Source of the DNA: Rhizobium sp. BT03
Lineage (GTDB): Bacteria > Pseudomonadota > Alphaproteobacteria > Rhizobiales > Rhizobiaceae
NCBI RefSeq assembly: GCF_030053155.1
Contig: NZ_CP125640.1
Span: forward strand, 4,190,001 to 4,254,000
Direction: 5' to 3'
Length of the DNA: 64,000 nt
The notes below the pieces were generated by a model that had not been told where the DNA came from, ran no database searches, and saw nothing but the letters and a program-made list of their open reading frames with translations. A program made the position numbers and the translations under genes. Positions 18,001-25,701 of this stretch are shown one piece after another; positions within the stretch are counted from its first letter, which is position 1; each line of letters begins with the position of its first letter.

Positions 18001-18192
18001 GGCTGGGTGATCGTCGGCGGCCTCGGCTTCGCGACGCTGGTGACGCTGTTCATCACGCCGGTCGCCTATCTGCTGCTCGCCCGCTTCGGCAAACCGCACG
18101 CCCATGAAGAAGCGCGGCTGCACGAGGAGATGGCGGTCGCCACGCGGCCCCGCGCCGCACCCGACGAGGAACAGCTGCAGGCCGCCGAATAG
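15037..18192 (+). CDS. RND multidrug efflux permease (AcrB/HAE1-like)
   Basis: A 1051-residue inner-membrane proton-driven exporter with the usual twelve-helix, two-loop duplication. TM1 is FVRRPILALVFNTLMVVAG; the TM4 region carries the proton-relay motif (LATGLVVDDAIVVLENIVRR, with adjacent Asp residues as in AcrB). The second half has the matching GVMAKNGILIVEFANQLRDRG. Two large periplasmic loops lie between TM1-2 and TM7-8. Length matches AcrB (1049). It forms an operon with the adaptor (ATGA overlap). Substrates cannot be read from the sequence; they could be drugs, flavonoids or other plant compounds. Confidence 0.95.
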   Translation: MNVTEIHQDRTSGKQSFTALFVRRPILALVFNTLMVVAGLAAYVGVEVRELPDVDRPVVTVRTTFDGASPQTIDQELTKVIEGAVARVSGLKSISSTSSFGQSRVTLEFSDTIDLAVAANDVRDAIGRITQNLPDEADAPQIVKADSDSSAIMRLAVTSTNLNMDDLTQLVENEVIDRLASVDGVADVEEYGDQEKVFRVDVDQGALASRGLTIGDLTKALDNAALDVPAGSLKSNTQDIVVRATANLQTPADFSNVMLQDRVRLGDVATVTLGPRDGETALRSNGKPGIGLGIIRQAQSNTLNISTGIKAAVEQLSKTLPEGTTIAITSDDAVFIQGAIHEVVLALVLAAVIVTAVIYLFLRDWRATLIPAVSMPVALIGTLAAIYMVGFSINILTLLAIVLATGLVVDDAIVVLENIVRRRAEGMGPRAAAVLGTREVFFAVVATTATLAAVFIPLSFLPGQVGGLFREFGFVLAFSVGLSSIVALTLCPMLASRMLTKPMIEDHGALGRLGGALARLYKWALHGCLNAPFVVLLFSVIFAGAALVAFSSVRSELTPEEDRSMVMMRLTTPQGSSLEYTRDKMQLVEENLQPLVDSGDIRNVFSISGQGGSLNSGFMVLTLAPWGERHRTQAEIVGDINQAAARVPALRGNAISSNSLRIRGAGSGVQMALIGNDHEALTAAAAKLVQALDATGRYDTPRLTNEPSQAQVSVAIDRERASDLGIDITGLSTAIQSLLEGRSVVDVFVDGESYPVLLTSTTRPIDDPTDLENVFLKTGDGKIVPMSVIATMKEGSVAPQLNREQQLASVAITAGLKGGMSLGDAVKQVTELAQPLLPAGARLLPLAEAATLEENSSGMALTFGFAIVIIFLVLAAQFESVLSSLIIMSTVPLGLACAVFALIITGSSLNIYSQIGLVLLVGVMAKNGILIVEFANQLRDRGEDVRSSIEKACALRLRPVMMTMIATILGGVPLVFAHGAGAEARVALGWVIVGGLGFATLVTLFITPVAYLLLARFGKPHAHEEARLHEEMAVATRPRAAPDEEQLQAAE

Positions 18193-18211
18193 GCCTCCAT
18201 CCGAACTGAAG

Positions 18212-18244
18212 ACGCCGCCGGATCGCCATTCGGCGGCGTTCTTA
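18212..18244 (+). terminator. Hairpin terminator of RND operon
   Basis: Perfect 9-bp stem ACGCCGCCG / CGGCGGCGT with a ten-base loop, followed by TCTT, starting 19 bases after the permease stop. The T tract is interrupted, so strength is uncertain. Confidence 0.55.
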
Positions 18245-18467
18245 TGGTGTATCAAACCTTTTGAAATAAGATAAATTACTTCTGAAGTTTAGCCGTTTGT
18301 TAAGCATAAACGGCAATGATCGTGACCAGCAACCGGCTGGTCTTCTTCGTTTCTTGAAGGCCGCAACGCGCTGGAACCCCAGCGACCCCGGACATGAATG
18401 TCCGCGCGGCAACGGTTCATTTCTTTGTGCAGTTTGCGTCCTGTTTGCGTTTTGGAGTGTAGTTCCC

Positions 18468-19466
18468 GTGAGTATTTATCAGCGCGTCTCCGTGGACGCG
18501 GCGCTTCATGTGCTGCGCGATATCAACCGCAACATGACGGTTACGCAAAACCACATCACGACCGGAATGCGTGTCGCGAAAGCCGCCGACAATGGCGTCT
18601 ACTGGTCGGTCGCCACCACCGCGCGCACCGACAACAAGGCTGTGTCGGCGATCCAGGATGCACTCGGCATGGCGGCGGCGACGATGGGCACAGCCTATAC
18701 CGGCGTCGAAAACGTCATCGACGTCGTCTCCGAGATCAAGGCCAAGCTGGTTGCCGCGACCGAAGACGGCGTTGACAAGGACAAGGTCAACGAAGAGATC
18801 AAACAGCTGCAGGAGCAACTGCGCAGCGTTTCGGAATCGGCGACCTTCAACAGCGACAATTGGGTGATCCTCAACAACGACGCGACGCCGACGCAGCCGC
18901 GCCAAATCCCGGCCTCCTTCATCCGCAATGCGGACGGCACGGTCTCGGTCGGCATGCTGAGCTATCATATCGACAACACGCCGGTGGGGGCGACGAGCTC
19001 CAAGGACGCGCGCTATTTGATCGACGATCGCGCCACCGGTTCTGGCGAATACGGTGTGCTGACCTCGTCCTATTTCGCCACCGAACTCGGCGCCTCGCAG
19101 AATTATGTGCTGATGGAAAGCAAGAACGGCACCACCACCGGGCAGGTGGTGATCTCGCTTTCGGACGCCACGACGCAGGGGCAGATCGGCGAAATGATCA
19201 GTGTCGTCGATGCCGCGCTGACGCAGCTGACGACGGTCGGTTCGGCCTTCGGCGCGCTGGAGAAACGTATCAACCTGCAGAACGATTTCGCCATGAAACT
19301 GCACGACAACAACACCGCCGGAATCGGCCGGCTCGTCGATGCCGACATGGAGGAAGAGTCGAGCAGGCTCAAGGCGCTGCAGACGCAGCAGCAGCTCGGC
19401 CTGCAATCGCTGAACATCGCCAATGCCACTTATGATACGGTCAGGCAGTTGTTCCAGAATTTCTAA
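18468..19466 (+). CDS. Flagellin family protein (isolated copy)
   Basis: A 332-residue protein with conserved flagellin ends. The N-terminal D0/D1 region has ALHVLRDINRNMTVTQNHI, VAKAADNGVYWSVATTARTD and QDALGMAAATMGTAYTGVE. The C-terminal helix ends RLKALQTQQQLGLQSLNIAN followed by ATYDTVRQLFQNF. The central variable domain is short. The GTG at 18468 is the likely start (TTTGGAG ten bases upstream); an in-frame ATG far upstream would add 57 residues unlike any flagellin. No other flagellar gene is in the window, so this is a dispersed copy, as known for some flagellins of R. leguminosarum (flaE, flaH or flaG types). It might be a minor filament subunit. Confidence 0.9.
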   Translation: MSIYQRVSVDAALHVLRDINRNMTVTQNHITTGMRVAKAADNGVYWSVATTARTDNKAVSAIQDALGMAAATMGTAYTGVENVIDVVSEIKAKLVAATEDGVDKDKVNEEIKQLQEQLRSVSESATFNSDNWVILNNDATPTQPRQIPASFIRNADGTVSVGMLSYHIDNTPVGATSSKDARYLIDDRATGSGEYGVLTSSYFATELGASQNYVLMESKNGTTTGQVVISLSDATTQGQIGEMISVVDAALTQLTTVGSAFGALEKRINLQNDFAMKLHDNNTAGIGRLVDADMEEESSRLKALQTQQQLGLQSLNIANATYDTVRQLFQNF

Positions 19467-19484
19467 GGATGTGAGCCGCCACCC

Positions 19485-19531
19485 GCCCTCGTGGTTCGAG
19501 ACGGCCCTGCGGGCCTCCTCACCATGAGGGC
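19485..19531. repeat. Short rhizobial-type intergenic palindrome
   Basis: GCCCTCGTGGT at 19485-19495 faces ACCATGAGGGC at 19521-19531 (one mismatch), enclosing a GGCCCTGCGGGCC core. It lies immediately after the flagellin stop and could act as a terminator or be one of the dispersed palindromic repeats typical of rhizobial intergenic DNA. The 90 bases between it and the insertion sequence hold no gene. Confidence 0.55.
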
Positions 19532-19621
19532 TGGTTGTCGCGCCCTGCGGCTAGGTTATCAGCGGCAGGGCGCTGCGCTCTGATTGGGCAAGCCGCAACC
19601 TCTCTCCGGCCTCATCCTGAG

Positions 19622-21158
19622 AGCTTGTGAAGCTTTTGAATCTTGTGCGTTTCAGGCCAGTGTTGGCTGGTCTTGGCTGGCCGATGCCATCGAGCGTTAG
19701 CCGATTACGCGGTGCGTTTTGATGGTCGCGTGTTGGCGTCAGGGTGATTGCCCTGGTTTAGCCATTGGCAAGCCGATGGCCTTGCAGGATATTGTTGGTG
19801 AGTGCGTAGCAGAGCACGACGGCCTGGACCTTTTCGATGCCGCGCACCGTCAATTGTCGCAGATTCCAGTTGCGCCAGCGGGCATGGATGCATTCGCAGA
19901 TCGAGCGGGGTTTGTACTGAGCCTTGCCCGTCTCGCTTCCCATGCGGGTCCGCCAGGTTGACACACCCGCACCGTCGCCGCGCCGCGGCAAGAAGGGATC
20001 GGTTCCGTGTTTGGACTGCGTGGGCGGACAAAAGACCTCGACCCCTTCGCCGTGCGCCCACTCGATATCTTCAGCGCTGCAAAAGCCGCCATCGGCGAGA
20101 TAGCGGCGCGGCAGATGGCCGCTCAGCGCGCGCAACCGCTCCAGCATCGGCCGCATGAGGCCGCGATCGGAGCCGGCATTGGTCACCTCGAGCCCGACCA
20201 CGAACTGCTCGCCGGCGGTGCTCGCAACCTGCACATTATAAGCCGGACGGAAGCCGCCGTCGGCCATCTTCATCACCCGCGCCTGCGCATCCGTGCTGGA
20301 GGCGCGCGGCTCCTTCGGCTTTTTGCCATTGCCGCGCTTTTCTTCGCGCGCTTGGCGATGGCGCTGAATCTCGTCAAGAGCGGCCTTGGCTGCTCTGAGC
20401 CGCTCGCCGCGCTCACGCGCCGCTCGTTGCCTGGCAGCCTCGATGCGCCGAGTGCTGGCATCCGAACGCGCATCGACCTCGCGCTTGAGCTGATCCACAA
20501 CCGCCTCGGCAATGGAAAGATGCCGATCAAGCGTCGCCTTGCGGCCGAACGAGGCGGCACCCGCGCTCGCCCGGACCCGCACGCCATCCTGCGCCAAATT
20601 ATCGAAAGCGACGAGGCCGGCATCGGCAAGCGCCGCCAGATGCTCGGCCAGCAGCCGGTCGAGCAGATCGGCGCAACCAACCCGAAAATCCGACAGCGTG
20701 TGATAGTTCACCGAGACGCCGCCGCACAGCCAGCGATAGACGTCGTGGCTCCCGCACAGCCGTTCCAGCGCCCGCGCACTGCCGACGCCATCGCTGCTGG
20801 CATAGAGCCACAGCGCCAGCAAAAGCCGTGGCGAAATCGGCGGATGGCCCGGCCGCTGCTCACGCGCTTTGATCCGATCTTCAAGCGCGCTCAGATCCAG
20901 TCCCTCGACATAGCTCCAAATCACGCGCACCGCGTGATCCTGGCCGATCAAGCTGTCGATATCCACGGCACGCAACTCGATCTGATCGCGCACCGGCTCG
21001 CGCATGCGCGCCGCCCCGCGCCCCGCCTGAGCACTGCGCTGCGATCCATGCACCGGCAATCCTTCGAACAGCTCGTCGCTCACCATCATCCCCCAAGCAA
21101 ATCAACCACCCAACAGAATCACAATCCCATCGACACCGCCACAAAACATTCACAGGCT
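19622..21158 (-). mobile_element. IS1182-like insertion sequence, apparently intact
   Basis: The element is 1537 bp. Imperfect terminal inverted repeats: left end AGCTTGTGAAGCTTTTG at 19622 and the reverse complement of the right end AGCCTGTGAATGTTTTG (14 of 17 identical). It is flanked by the direct repeat CTGAG at 19617-19621 and 21159-21163, which reads as the target duplication. Removing the element restores a continuous palindrome-type repeat (CCTCATCCTGAG joined to GGCGCCCCGCAGGGG). It contains one full-length transposase gene on the minus strand. IS family placement is by transposase architecture. Confidence 0.82.
19758..21089 (-). CDS. IS1182-family transposase (DDE, IS5 superfamily-like)
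   Basis: A 443-residue transposase. The N-terminal DUF772-type domain contains HPPISPRLLLALWLYASSDG and GGVSVNYHTLSDFRVGCADL. The catalytic part has a first Asp in NLAQDGVRVRASAG, MADGGFRPAYNVQVAST, a second Asp in RYLADGGFCSAEDIEWAHGE, and a C-terminal Glu region YKPRSICECIHARWRNWNL. A basic Arg/Lys-rich insertion of about 70 residues (residues roughly 195-265) separates the first two blocks, as in IS1182 members. No frameshift or internal stop, so it is possibly active. It ends 136 bases inside the left end of the element. Confidence 0.9.
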   Translation of the reverse strand: MMVSDELFEGLPVHGSQRSAQAGRGAARMREPVRDQIELRAVDIDSLIGQDHAVRVIWSYVEGLDLSALEDRIKAREQRPGHPPISPRLLLALWLYASSDGVGSARALERLCGSHDVYRWLCGGVSVNYHTLSDFRVGCADLLDRLLAEHLAALADAGLVAFDNLAQDGVRVRASAGAASFGRKATLDRHLSIAEAVVDQLKREVDARSDASTRRIEAARQRAARERGERLRAAKAALDEIQRHRQAREEKRGNGKKPKEPRASSTDAQARVMKMADGGFRPAYNVQVASTAGEQFVVGLEVTNAGSDRGLMRPMLERLRALSGHLPRRYLADGGFCSAEDIEWAHGEGVEVFCPPTQSKHGTDPFLPRRGDGAGVSTWRTRMGSETGKAQYKPRSICECIHARWRNWNLRQLTVRGIEKVQAVVLCYALTNNILQGHRLANG

Positions 21159-21362
21159 CTGAGGCGCCCCGCAGGGGCCTCGAAGGACGGGGCCGGGCAC
21201 TGACGCGTGGTCGATCCATTAAAACTGGTGATATCAGCGCATTCCCGCAACATGGCTCCTATTTCGGCGCCTGAAATTCCCTTATCACGAGAACATCTTC
21301 ATTTTCTTGCCGCAATCCTTGCCATTTGCTCGTATCAGCTTCGAACGGAGACCATCCTGTCC

Positions 21363-22028
21363 ATGATCAAGAAATTCGTACTTTTGGCTGTCGCAGCAAG
21401 CTATCTCAGCGCCTGCACGACGACCGATCCCTATACCGGTGAACAGAAGGTTTCCAATACGGCGGGTGGCGCAGCACTTGGCGCGCTTGGCGGCGCTCTG
21501 GTCGGCGTGGCTGTCGGCGGCGGCGGCCACGGCAAGCGCAACGCAGCGCTGATCGGCGCCGGCGTCGGTGCGCTCGCCGGCGGCGCGATCGGCAATTACA
21601 TGGATCAGCAGGAATCCGAGCTTCGCGCCCAGCTCGAAGGCACCGGTATTTCGGTAACCCGCAACGGCGACAACATCATTCTCAACATGCCGTCGAACAT
21701 CACCTTCGACGTTGACCAGGATGCGGTGAAGCCGGGCTTCTATCCGACGCTGAATTCGGTGGCGATCGTGCTGCGCAAGTTCAACCGCACGCTGATCGAC
21801 GTCAACGGCCATACGGATTCGACCGGCAGCCTGCAGCACAATCAGGACCTGTCGCAGCGCCGCGCGCTTTCGGTCGCCGATTATCTCGGCGGCCAGGGCA
21901 TCGACCAGCGCCGCGTCTCGGCCGTCGGCTTCGGCCCGTCGCAGCCGGTTGCCTCCAATGCCAGCGAGGCCGGCCGCGCCCAGAACCGTCGCGTCGAAAT
22001 CCAGATCGCGCCGATCACACAGGGCTGA
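21363..22028 (+). CDS. OmpA-family outer-membrane lipoprotein with glycine zipper
   Basis: A 221-residue lipoprotein. The signal peptide MIKKFVLLAVAASYLSAC ends in a lipobox (LSAC) with Cys18 as the acylation site. A glycine-zipper segment follows (GGAALGALGGALVG and GAGVGALAGGAIGNYM). The C-terminal OmpA peptidoglycan-binding domain shows ITFDVDQDAVKPGF, DVNGHTDSTGS, QRRALSVADYL and NRRVEIQI. This resembles YiaD. It anchors the outer membrane to peptidoglycan. The ATG at 21363 is chosen because it gives the lipoprotein signal; GGAG lies 14 bases upstream. A strong terminator follows at 22051. Confidence 0.93.
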   Translation: MIKKFVLLAVAASYLSACTTTDPYTGEQKVSNTAGGAALGALGGALVGVAVGGGGHGKRNAALIGAGVGALAGGAIGNYMDQQESELRAQLEGTGISVTRNGDNIILNMPSNITFDVDQDAVKPGFYPTLNSVAIVLRKFNRTLIDVNGHTDSTGSLQHNQDLSQRRALSVADYLGGQGIDQRRVSAVGFGPSQPVASNASEAGRAQNRRVEIQIAPITQG

Positions 22029-22050
22029 GGCAGACTTTCCGTCTTTGAAG

Positions 22051-22076
22051 CGGCCGGGCTATGCCCGGCCGTTTTT
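22051..22076 (+). terminator. Intrinsic terminator after OmpA-like lipoprotein gene
   Basis: Perfect 9-bp stem CGGCCGGGC / GCCCGGCCG with a 3-base loop followed by TTTTTG. It also abuts the stop of the convergent gene at 22078. Confidence 0.85.
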
Positions 22077-22077
22077 G

Positions 22078-22485
22078 TTACTGCTGCATCGCCGCGCCCT
22101 TGGTGATCTTGTCGACGATCTTCTTTTCGGCGCGCAGCGCGATCCCGACCACCCTGGCATCATCGGGCGCATATTCGGAAAAGACGGCGCGGTTGGCGGC
22201 GTCGTGGCCGGTTGCGAACATTTCCTCGATGAAGAGCGAGGCGGTGACATCGCGTTCCAGCGCGCGTCGGTGGATGGCTGACATCGTTGCCTCGTCGGCG
22301 GAAAGCACGATGATCGGCTGGATCGATAGCGGATTGTAGAGATTGCCCACGCGATCCTTGTAGGGCTCGCCGATGATTTCGGGATGGCCGCCGGCGATGC
22401 CGGTCATCAGGAAGGCGGTGACGTTCAGCTTCTGCCAGCCGGCAAGATTGTTTCGCAGGACGACGGCAATTTTGGTATCAAACAT
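22078..22485 (-). CDS. DUF2000 domain-containing protein
   Basis: A 135-residue protein of the DUF2000 family (IAVVLRNNLAGWQKLNVTAF at the start, GNLYNPLSIQPIIVL in the middle, then LSADEATMSAIHRRALER). The fold resembles peptidyl-tRNA hydrolase PTH2, but function is unknown. I prefer the ATG at 22485 with GAGGTG upstream; a GTG at 22500 is in frame. It is divergent from the AraC-type regulator at 22526 with only 40 bases between them, so the two may share control; such proteins are often neighbours of AraC regulators. Confidence 0.8.
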   Translation of the reverse strand: MFDTKIAVVLRNNLAGWQKLNVTAFLMTGIAGGHPEIIGEPYKDRVGNLYNPLSIQPIIVLSADEATMSAIHRRALERDVTASLFIEEMFATGHDAANRAVFSEYAPDDARVVGIALRAEKKIVDKITKGAAMQQ

Positions 22486-22525
22486 CGGACAGTCTTTCAC
22501 CTCGGGTTAGGGAGTCTCGGGCGCG

Positions 22526-23437
22526 TTGAGCCAGGATCTACATCCGCAGGCCCTCGAAGGTCTTGAACGTTTGTGCGCGGGACCTGCCGGCAACGCCATC
22601 CTGGCGGCGCCGGCTTTTCCCGGTATCGAGCGCATCGAGGCGCAGTTTTCAGGCAATGCCTTCGAGCCGCACCGACACGACACCTATGCGCTCGGCGTGA
22701 CGCTGAAGGGTGTGCAGACGTTCGGCTATCGCGGCGAGCGGCGCTTCAGCCTGCCGGGCCAGGTGATCGTGCTGCATCCCGATGAGGAGCATGACGGCGG
22801 GGCCGGGACCGAGGACGGGCTGCACTACCGCATGCTCTACCTGGAGCCGTCGCTGCTGCTCGAATGCCTGGAGGCCGATGGTGTCGGTCTGCCTTTCGTC
22901 GACCAGCCCGTCATCGGCGATCCGGCGCTGGCGGCTGTGCTGCTCGCCGCCCTCGGCGAGCTCGACCGCGAGTTGGACGAGCTTTTCGTCGACGATTTCC
23001 TGTCGCAGGTGGCGGGCGGGCTGTCCAAGCATGCGCTGCTGCCGCGCCGGCCGCTCGGCAGCGTCGCCTGGCGGCAGGCGCGGGCGGCGCGGGATTATCT
23101 TGAGGCGCATACGACCCGCGCAGTACGCTCCGGCGAGCTGGAAGCGGTGACGGGGCTCGACCGTTTCGCGCTGTCGCGGCATTTCCGGGCGGCCTTCGCC
23201 ACCAGCCCGCACCGCTATCTGCTGATGCGGCGGCTGCAGCGGGCCTGCACCATGGTCGGCGCGGGAGAGGGGATTTCGGACGCGGCGGCTGCGACCGGCT
23301 TTGCCGACCAGAGCCATCTCAACCGGCATTTCAAGAAGGCTTACGGCATGACGCCCGGCCAGTGGGCGGCGCTCGCCCATAACCCTGCGCGGCGCTTTAT
23401 ACGGGATTTTCCGCAAGGCCGGAGCGACGGGCGATGA
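22526..23437 (+). CDS. AraC family transcriptional regulator
   Basis: A 303-residue regulator with an N-terminal AraC-type cupin sensor domain (FEPHRHDTYALGVTLKGVQTF, then VIVLHPDEEHDGGAG). The C-terminal double helix-turn-helix region runs over roughly residues 190-290 (DRFALSRHFRAAFATSPHRYL, then ISDAAAATGFADQSHLNRHF and MTPGQWAAL). The start is probably the TTG at 22526 with GGGAG 11-12 bases upstream. It overlaps the convergent AbrB-type gene by 41 bases. Its likely targets are the divergent DUF2000 gene and possibly itself; the effector is unknown. Confidence 0.88.
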   Translation: MSQDLHPQALEGLERLCAGPAGNAILAAPAFPGIERIEAQFSGNAFEPHRHDTYALGVTLKGVQTFGYRGERRFSLPGQVIVLHPDEEHDGGAGTEDGLHYRMLYLEPSLLLECLEADGVGLPFVDQPVIGDPALAAVLLAALGELDRELDELFVDDFLSQVAGGLSKHALLPRRPLGSVAWRQARAARDYLEAHTTRAVRSGELEAVTGLDRFALSRHFRAAFATSPHRYLLMRRLQRACTMVGAGEGISDAAAATGFADQSHLNRHFKKAYGMTPGQWAALAHNPARRFIRDFPQGRSDGR

Positions 23438-24500
23438 AGCGGGCGAGCGCCGGGCCGATCATCAGAATGACAAGGAAACGGCCGGTCTGCATCGCCATGA
23501 CGAAGGGCACGTCGACATCGCTGGAGGCGGCGATGATGGCGACGGAATCGGCGCCGCCCGGGCTGGTGGCGAGATAGGCCGTCAGCGGGTCGATGCCGGC
23601 GAAGATATGAAGCGCAGCCGCCATGCAGCCGCAGAGCGCCATCAGCAGCACGATGCAGGCTGACACCCGCGGCAGGGCGCGTGCCACATGCTCAAGGATC
23701 GAGCGGGTGAAACGCAGACCGATGCTCCAGCCGACAAGCGCATAGGCGATGGCGAGCAGCCACATCGGCAACTCGATCTTCAGAAAGCCGATGCCCTGCA
23801 GGAAGGCGCCGAGAAAGAGCGGCACGATGATCGTGCCGCCCTGAATGCGCAGGCGGCGGACGCCATAGGCACAGATGGCGGCAAAGGCGGTGGTCGCCGC
23901 GAAGGCCGGCCAGTCGACCGCGGGAAAAAGGATGAGCGGCGGCGGCTCGGCGCCGTCGGCCGCCACCCAAAGGCGCGAGATCACCGAAGCGCCGACGGCG
24001 ACGAAGACGACGCGCAGATATTGCATGAAGGCGACGAGGCGGGCATCGGCGCCATAGGCCTCCGACATGATGACCATGGCCGACGCCCCGCCCGGCGAGG
24101 AGCCCCAGACGGCGGTGGTTCCAGGCAGTACCTGCCAGCGTGTCAGCAGCCAGCCGAGACCGGTGGCGATGGCGATGACCGAGAAGATGAAAAGCAGGAA
24201 GAGCGGCGCGTCCTTCGCCATCGTGCCGAGAATGTCGGGGGTGATGGTGCGCGCCATCATCAGGCCGACTAGGACCTGGCCGAATTGCAGCGGCCAGGCG
24301 GGCACGCGAAGCTTTCCCTTGCCGACGGTGAGCGCCAGCACGATGGCCGCGGCCATCGGTCCGATCAGCAGCGAGGCGGGCAGGGCAAAGAGTTCGAGGA
24401 AGACGACGAGAGCGGTCGAAAGCGCCAGCAGCAGGGCCCATTTCGGCAGGCCGGCATCCCGCAGCAGGCGGCGTGCGTCGCTGAATGGCATGATCCCCAT
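23397..24500 (-). CDS. AbrB family membrane protein (putative ammonia monooxygenase family)
   Basis: A polytopic inner-membrane protein of about 367 residues with the duplicated AbrB/AmoA-like domain. First repeat: LPASLLIGPMAAAIVLALTV and GLMMARTITPDILG. Second repeat: VPLFLGAFLQGIGFLKIELP. The family loop WGSSPGGASAMVIMSEAYGAD recurs as LATSPGGADSVAIIAASSDVD. The name ammonia monooxygenase is historical; these are likely transporters or regulators of unknown substrate. Start 24500 (MGIMPFSD) or the ATG at 24491 (better spaced from AGGAAAG) are both possible. The 184 bases up to the LysR gene end hold no gene. Confidence 0.82.
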   Translation of the reverse strand: MGIMPFSDARRLLRDAGLPKWALLLALSTALVVFLELFALPASLLIGPMAAAIVLALTVGKGKLRVPAWPLQFGQVLVGLMMARTITPDILGTMAKDAPLFLLFIFSVIAIATGLGWLLTRWQVLPGTTAVWGSSPGGASAMVIMSEAYGADARLVAFMQYLRVVFVAVGASVISRLWVAADGAEPPPLILFPAVDWPAFAATTAFAAICAYGVRRLRIQGGTIIVPLFLGAFLQGIGFLKIELPMWLLAIAYALVGWSIGLRFTRSILEHVARALPRVSACIVLLMALCGCMAAALHIFAGIDPLTAYLATSPGGADSVAIIAASSDVDVPFVMAMQTGRFLVILMIGPALARFIARRSGLAENPV

Positions 24501-24684
24501 ATCTTTCCTGGCCGGTGCCAAGCCCTGAGGCTGAAAATGGGAGGAAGCTCCGGCATGTCGAAGAGAGGCCGGCTGCAAGGACCGGCTGGCGCGGGTTCGG
24601 TATAGGCAGCGGCAATGGCGGCGGTCAATTGCGAAATCTGGCTCTTCGGCGGCCCGGATTGCGAATTCGATTCAAGCGGCGGCT

Positions 24685-25608
24685 TTAAACCATTGTATTC
24701 ATGGATGAGAGACGCACATGGCCTGCGAGGAAATCGAGCAAGGCGCGCACGCGCGCCGGCAACGGGCCGCCCTGGCCCATATAGAGGGCGTAGAATTCTT
24801 CGAGATCGCCGGGATTGGCTTCTTCGAGCACGGGCACCAGCCGGCCGGCATCGATATCGGCACGCACGGTGAAGGCGGCAAGCCGGGCGAGACCGGCACC
24901 GGACAGCGCCAGATGCCGCATGGCTTCGCCATCTCCCACCTGCACGCCGGGCGTGATCGGGACCGTTACCGTCTCGCCGTCTTCGCGCAGCGGCCAGCCC
25001 TCGACGGCGCGGGCGTAGGAAAAGCCGATGCGGCAGTGGCGGCGGAGATCGGCGACCGTGCGTGGCTCGCCGTGACGCCTGAGATAGTCGGGCGAGGCGA
25101 CGATGATCTTGCCGGTGGCGCCAAGCTTGCGGGCAATCAGGCTGGAGCTCTTCAAGGGGCCGGCGCGGATCGCGACGTCGGCGCGCTCCTCCATCAGGTC
25201 GACGATCGCGTCGGTATGAGAAATATCCAGCGTCACGGCGGGATGAAGCGCCATGAAGGCCGGCACGAGCGGCGCCAGCACATGGTTGCCGAAGGAGCCG
25301 CTGGTGTTGACGCGGATGCGGCCCGAGGCCTGTTCGCCTGATGAGGCCTGGCGCTCGGCCTCGGCGATATCGGCAAGGATGGCGATGCTGCGCTCGTAAA
25401 AGGCGCAACCCTCAGGCGTCAGCTGCAGCTTCCGCGTCGAACGATTGACGAGGCGTGCGCCGAGGCGTTTCTCCAGGCGGGCGACGAGCTTGCTGACGGC
25501 CGACGGCGTCATGCGCCGCGCCATGGCGGCCGCGGAAAATCCGCCGCGCTCGACGACGCTGACGAAGACCTCCATTTCGCCGGAGCGGTTGATGTCCTGA
25601 CGGCTCAT
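24685..25608 (-). CDS. LysR family transcriptional regulator
   Basis: A 307-residue LysR regulator. The N-terminal winged helix-turn-helix is MEVFVSVVERGGFSAAAMAR followed by MTPSAVSKLVARLEKRLGAR. The substrate-binding domain begins near residue 92 (SGRIRVNTSGSFGNHVLAPL). It belongs to the subgroup typified by DhcR/CrgA-like repressors of oxidoreductase genes. It is divergent from the aldo/keto reductase at 25702 with a 93-base shared promoter region, so control of that gene is likely. Confidence 0.9.
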   Translation of the reverse strand: MSRQDINRSGEMEVFVSVVERGGFSAAAMARRMTPSAVSKLVARLEKRLGARLVNRSTRKLQLTPEGCAFYERSIAILADIAEAERQASSGEQASGRIRVNTSGSFGNHVLAPLVPAFMALHPAVTLDISHTDAIVDLMEERADVAIRAGPLKSSSLIARKLGATGKIIVASPDYLRRHGEPRTVADLRRHCRIGFSYARAVEGWPLREDGETVTVPITPGVQVGDGEAMRHLALSGAGLARLAAFTVRADIDAGRLVPVLEEANPGDLEEFYALYMGQGGPLPARVRALLDFLAGHVRLSSMNTMV

Positions 25609-25701
25609 GATGAATTCAAGTCATAAATGATTTGCTGACAGGCAATCTATATCACCGGGTTGCCGAGGTCTATCTCAGACGAAAACGAAGGAGACAGATC
25701 C

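Noticed and set aside
14605..18255. Long minus-strand frames (669 and 497 codons) across the RND operon
   Set aside because: Shadows of adaptor and permease genes; Arg/Asp/His-rich translations without motifs.
18297..18467. 57-residue N-terminal extension of the flagellin
   Set aside because: Flagellin homology begins right after the GTG at 18468, and the extension is unlike any flagellin; the region contains the promoter and leader instead.
21207..21362. N-terminal extension of the OmpA-like lipoprotein
   Set aside because: Starting at 21363 gives a clean lipoprotein signal peptide with a LSAC lipobox; the longer form would bury it.
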